Shown here piece by piece: positions 60,568 to 64,000 of a stretch of 64,000 nucleotides of DNA (position 1 is its first letter; every line of letters begins with the position of its first letter). The stretch is from assembly GCA_029448655.1 (NCBI GenBank), contig JACCLO010000010.1, positions 186,001 through 250,000 of the forward strand. The letters run 5' to 3'. The DNA comes from Wolfiporia cocos (lineage: Eukaryota > Basidiomycota > Agaricomycetes > Polyporales > Phaeolaceae). A program made the position numbers and the translations under genes. The notes under the pieces were generated by a model. That model worked only from the letters and a program-made list of their open reading frames with translations, did no database searches and had not been told where the DNA came from.

Positions 60568-62495
60568 ATACGATCGTAGTAAAAATCCGAAGTATATTTT
60601 TTCTTTAAGAGCCGCTTCGGCGGCTCCGAGAGGGTGGACTGGTGAACGATAACACCAGTTGTGTTGGGGACGGTGTCCTTATCGGCGTCCGAGTCCGTCG
60701 CCGCGACCTCCTCGATGTGCGCGCGGGTGAGCGTCCCCACGGTGGATGTGGTGGCACTCTGCCCCTCGTCGTTGTCCTCCTCGTCCGTCTCATATCTTTC
60801 AATGATTCGAACGAATCGGCGCTTTTTGCCGTCGTTAGCAGGTGCCGGCCTGCTCGACGTTGATGATGTGTTTGATGACGACCCGGCTGTCGTCTTGGGC
60901 GCGGAAGGGGCGGTTCCCTTCGGCTGGCCTTTCCATCGGCAGTCGGTCCAACCGGTTGTACAGTTGTCGCGACCGCACTGGGCGCACTTGTGGGGGGGCG
61001 AGACGAGGAACATCTTCCCGCCTGCCCCCTTGACCCAAGTGGCGTCGGGCCTAGCGTTATCGGGCAACTTCTGCCCTGCCTTCTTTGCCTTGTTGCCCCC
61101 ACCGCTGGCGGTCTTTTCAGATCCGCTGGTTTGGGACGTAGTGATAGTAGCGGCCTTCTTGCCGCCCGAGCTAACCTCCACCTTCTTCGTCTCCTTCTTC
61201 CCGTCTTCGAAGATACTCCCGGAAATAGCGTCGGGGTACGCGTCCTTGTAGAACTCAATTGCCATGTCGAGATATTTCTCCCACTCGGTGGGGGCGGGGT
61301 GCTTGATGATCTTTAGCATCGAGAAGCCGTCGCGTACCTTTTCGGGTAACGCGTCCTTCAGCTCCTCCAGCACCGTCGAGTTCTCGGACTTCGCCGCTTT
61401 GACAAGTTGGCGAAGTCTCTCCGCGTACGTGAAGAAGTTGGCTTTCGCCTTCTTCTTCCCCTCGTCGCCGAAGTACCCCTTAATCTCCTTTCGGGCCACC
61501 TCCTGGTCCGTCTTCTTCCCATAGACGCGCTCCATGTCGTCTTCAAACTCCTTCCACGTTCCTAGGGACTTCGTTACGTCTACCGAGTCCCTAATCCTCT
61601 TTTCCTGATATTGGAAAGCCGACCCTGATAGACGCTGCAGGGCTTCGACGATCTGCTCCCGGTCCTGGTAGATTTTCGCTACCGAGAAGTACATGATGCA
61701 CTTCTGGAGCCACTCCTTTACCGGGATCTTGGATCCGTCACCGGTGAAGGTCGGTGGGGGCGTCGCCTTGGGGCGGAGAGGTGCTACTCCAGTAGGAGCA
61801 GCGGTGGTGGTGGTGGAAGCGGAGGCGGCTGTCGTAGTGGCAGCTGCCTCGAGTTTGGCGAGGCGATCGGCGAGATCGCGCGTAGTCGTGGACTCCAGTT
61901 TTCGGAGTCTGGCGAGGGCGGAGTCGAGGTCGTCACGGGTCGACTTGACCCGGTTTTCCGATGCTGCCAGGCACGCCTCCAGGAACTTGGTGTACTGGCG
62001 GTGCTCATCTGCCCTGTGAAGGACGAGACGCAGCCTGGAGTCGAGAGCGTATTGGAATCGACGAATTTCCTTGTCCGTATATCTCGCCGCGACGTTCGCG
62101 TTCTCGCTCATAAAATTGAGACATAGTTGAAATGTCTGACAGAGGGCGGCATGTTCTCCCTCTGGGATGCCGTCATATGCGTCTTCTGCTACCTCGTATT
62201 CCTCCCTGACGGGTAGGACCTCCTGACTCTCGAACTCCAATGCCGTGTACTCGCCGAAAATCGGCGGTAGCTGCTCGTTCCCCACTATGGGGCCCGAGAA
62301 GTGAGACGGCCAGAGTTCTGATGGCGGGAGTCTGGGGCGAGGAGCTGAGCGGGGAGCGGGCGTGCGTGGTGCACGTGTGGCGGGCGTGGGGGAGGTGGTT
62401 CGCTCCGGGGTGTGCACGGGCGTGTTGATCACGGTGCGGGAACCGGAAGCTTCGGGCTGGGGGGTTTGCGACATTGCTAAAAACCTGGTAAGCAC
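60564..62495 (-). CDS. gag: Gag protein of element G
   Basis: Intact frame of 643 residues; a second in-frame ATG at residue 8 (62474) gives a start MSQTPQP that looks more natural. The N terminus is Pro/Thr/Arg-rich. A helical region with a coiled coil (about residues 145-220) precedes the Gag core ([41 protein letters not shown]). A zinc finger [18 protein letters not shown] lies near residue 500. The C-terminal tail is acidic. It ends CGT ATG TGA, overlapping pol. Same family as Gag of A and F, without the extra N-terminal domain of F. Confidence 0.9.
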   Translation of the reverse strand: MLTRFLAMSQTPQPEASGSRTVINTPVHTPERTTSPTPATRAPRTPAPRSAPRPRLPPSELWPSHFSGPIVGNEQLPPIFGEYTALEFESQEVLPVREEYEVAEDAYDGIPEGEHAALCQTFQLCLNFMSENANVAARYTDKEIRRFQYALDSRLRLVLHRADEHRQYTKFLEACLAASENRVKSTRDDLDSALARLRKLESTTTRDLADRLAKLEAAATTTAASASTTTTAAPTGVAPLRPKATPPPTFTGDGSKIPVKEWLQKCIMYFSVAKIYQDREQIVEALQRLSGSAFQYQEKRIRDSVDVTKSLGTWKEFEDDMERVYGKKTDQEVARKEIKGYFGDEGKKKAKANFFTYAERLRQLVKAAKSENSTVLEELKDALPEKVRDGFSMLKIIKHPAPTEWEKYLDMAIEFYKDAYPDAISGSIFEDGKKETKKVEVSSGGKKAATITTSQTSGSEKTASGGGNKAKKAGQKLPDNARPDATWVKGAGGKMFLVSPPHKCAQCGRDNCTTGWTDCRWKGQPKGTAPSAPKTTAGSSSNTSSTSSRPAPANDGKKRRFVRIIERYETDEEDNDEGQSATTSTVGTLTRAHIEEVAATDSDADKDTVPNTTGVIVHQSTLSEPPKRLLKKKYTSDFYYDRM

Positions 62496-62666
62496 TTGTT
62501 TGGTAAAGCGCGGGAAACCCTGTAAAAAGGAGGAGAACCGAGAAAAAGGTACGTAATTACTAAAAATTATCTACTGCCATGTGTTGTGCCTTTCTTGAGC
62601 GCGAGCTTGAAGTCACACCATAAGAAGCGTAAAGCAAGACCCCTTCTCAGGTGGTCTGCGAGGGTT

Positions 62667-63569
62667 TTACATTTGGTGGACCGGGAACCATACATTGAGG
62701 GCATTGAGACCCCGTATAATACGTTGTATATGCTCCCTATCTACGCTAGGATATCCAGTCATAAAGTTCCCTATGATCTTACAGTTCTTAACCAACAAGC
62801 GCATCTGCTTGTTATCGATCCGATCCATAAGGACCGCCTCGATGAAACTCTTGCATACTGTCTGGAGATCCCGTATGAGGTTGGTTACCTCGTATGTGGG
62901 ATGACCGTTGCAGAGGTCGGCGTTCGCCACGATGCATGCGTACACCGGGGAAAGTACCTTAGCGGTCTCCAGGAGCGTGGGTATCACCTTGGCACCCCAA
63001 TCGAACTTCTTCTCCGTACAGGAGATGTCGAAGACGTTGAAGTCTCGTGGGATGTCGTAGAGGCGTCTTTCAGCCCACTCGGCCCACGGCAAGCGGACGA
63101 GGTCGACGATTTTTTGAAGTTCGTCGGGCGTGAGGATGCGGTTCATAAGCGACTGATCGGGGGGCGGAGGGGCGCGTAAAGCGCGGGAGGCGGCGTCGGC
63201 CTCTACATGGCGAGCTACTTCGGCTTCTTCCTCTAAGCGTCGCGCGTGGGCGCGCTTAGCAGAAAGGGCCGCGTACTCTCGCATGGCCTTGGCTTCTTCC
63301 TCCGCGATCTGCTGATTCCTTGTTTTGATGGTTGCGGGGCCGAGGCGAGGCCCGTGGTACTTGGGCTTCCGGATGAGGTCCTCGACCTCCTTTCGGCTCT
63401 TGGACGGAATGTCCCAGAGCTCCGGTTTGCCGTTGGCCGCGTTGGTAACGACCATCTTATCCGGCATCTTGCCGGTGTCACCCTTCTGCTTCTGCTTCTT
63501 AACGATCGGGCCGGCCCTCAGGCGTGCCTCGACCATCTTGATGGACTTCTCTTGACGCTCGGCAGGCAT
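62667..63569 (-). CDS. ORF0 protein of element G
   Basis: Intact 300-residue frame upstream of gag. The N-terminal half is basic and helical with an Ala/Glu/Arg coiled coil (about residues 85-145). The C-terminal domain starts with CTEKKFDWG (near residue 182) and ends with a block FMTGYPSVDREHIQRIIRGL, comparable to VFADRDPYRHLKQIAEGL in element A. The fold is unknown to me. Conservation in three divergent elements, at the same place, shows that it is a real protein. Confidence 0.78.
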   Translation of the reverse strand: MPAERQEKSIKMVEARLRAGPIVKKQKQKGDTGKMPDKMVVTNAANGKPELWDIPSKSRKEVEDLIRKPKYHGPRLGPATIKTRNQQIAEEEAKAMREYAALSAKRAHARRLEEEAEVARHVEADAASRALRAPPPPDQSLMNRILTPDELQKIVDLVRLPWAEWAERRLYDIPRDFNVFDISCTEKKFDWGAKVIPTLLETAKVLSPVYACIVANADLCNGHPTYEVTNLIRDLQTVCKSFIEAVLMDRIDNKQMRLLVKNCKIIGNFMTGYPSVDREHIQRIIRGLNALNVWFPVHQM

Positions 63570-64000
63570 GGCTATGTAACTACGTGAGAAAGCTTGTACT
63601 ACAATTATATAAAAAAGTCCGGGAACGGCCGTTCTTGATGCGGTAAGGTGTCATGTCGGTGTGTCGACGACGGCGTGCATTTCTCTCATACACGACCGGA
63701 GTGGAAGATACAACGGGTCCCGCTTCCCTTGCGGTCCCGGTAACAGGCCAGATTAGGGTATTACACCCATGGTGGCTAGCCGCAACGCTCCCAAACGTCC
63801 ACCGCAGGCAAGCTAGCCGCCGCTAAGAAGCGGTGACCGGGCGATCCCGTTAAGGTTCGAACCCATATGGTCATTAGGCCGGCAAGCCGGGTTTTAGTCT
63901 GGTTCCCGAAGGAACGAGGCTGTGTCCTTACGTCTGGACAATAAACGTGTTACTAAGTAACGGGGATAGGTCTGGGGCATCGCCCATGTCTAATCCACCG
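63570..64000 (-). other. Leader of element G (partial)
   Basis: GC-rich sequence preceding ORF0 on the minus strand, without a gene. Pairable segments such as CCGGCAAGCCGG near 63879 are in the style of the other leaders. The LTR and primer-binding site are outside the window. Confidence 0.5.

Larger units (their letters stand above)
59420..64000 (-). mobile_element. Element G: 5' half of a Ty3/Gypsy retrotransposon
   Basis: Reading right to left: part of the leader (64000-63570), ORF0, gag, protease and the start of RT. The 5' LTR lies beyond the window. Pol is truncated at 59419 by s19; the rest of RT, RNase H and integrase is not in the window. ORF0 and gag are intact, so the parent was recently active. 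Confidence 0.88.

Overview
The window reads as a transposon graveyard from a fungal nuclear genome, most likely a basidiomycete. I see no ordinary host gene. The clues are a decayed transposase that I recognise as Plavaka-like (EnSpm/CACTA-related, typical of basidiomycetes) with introns of about 65 nt, and many Ty3/Gypsy LTR retrotransposons whose pol ends in a chromodomain followed by a dUTPase.

Nearly all LTRs belong to one superfamily: they start TGTCAC, end TGTGTCA (or the complement), and usually carry a TATA box, a short hairpin and then the presumed RNA start. Five-base target duplications (TSDs) let the nesting be resolved. The oldest layer is the Plavaka gene, found in pieces at 1857-2271, 12556-12576, 26541-26606, 26936-27125 and 27374-28724. 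Into it went solo LTRs s3 (2272-12555), s8 (12577-26540) and s14 (27126-27373) and a hairpin MITE (26607-26935). Inside s3 lies s4, which holds s5, element B, s6 (holding element C) and s7. Inside s8 lie element D, s9 (holding element O, which holds s10, and also s11), s12 and s13. Two branches are five layers deep.

From 28725 onward the window holds larger elements. Element A (28913-44849) is split by s16 and by element E. A C-type LTR fragment follows (44850-45530), then element F (45834-56993), split by s17 and s18, an inverted pair of LTR fragments (56994-58165), a short unassigned stretch, s19 (58721-59419), and the 5' half of element G on the minus strand (59420-64000). The flanks of A, F and s19 do not match, which suggests recombination between dispersed copies.

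Autonomous plan (A, F, G): LTR, self-priming primer-binding site, GC-rich leader, an extra protein ahead of gag ('ORF0'), gag, pol in the -1 frame (protease, RT, RNase H, integrase, chromodomain, dUTPase), polypurine tract, LTR. All copies are damaged or incomplete here. Non-autonomous plans: D keeps leader and gag but has 2.8 kb of hairpin-rich noncoding sequence instead of pol; C and E have no coding region and share a roughly 3.9 kb internal domain; B and O have internal regions of 0.6-1.0 kb.

The most interesting signals are: (1) the primer-binding site just inside the 5' LTR is complementary to a site in the same element's LTR, and both change together across seven elements, as expected of Tf1-type self-priming; (2) the C/E internal domain carries repeated RNA-like hairpins whose stems co-vary between copies; (3) a conserved unknown protein precedes gag in three elements; (4) a dUTPase is fused to pol.
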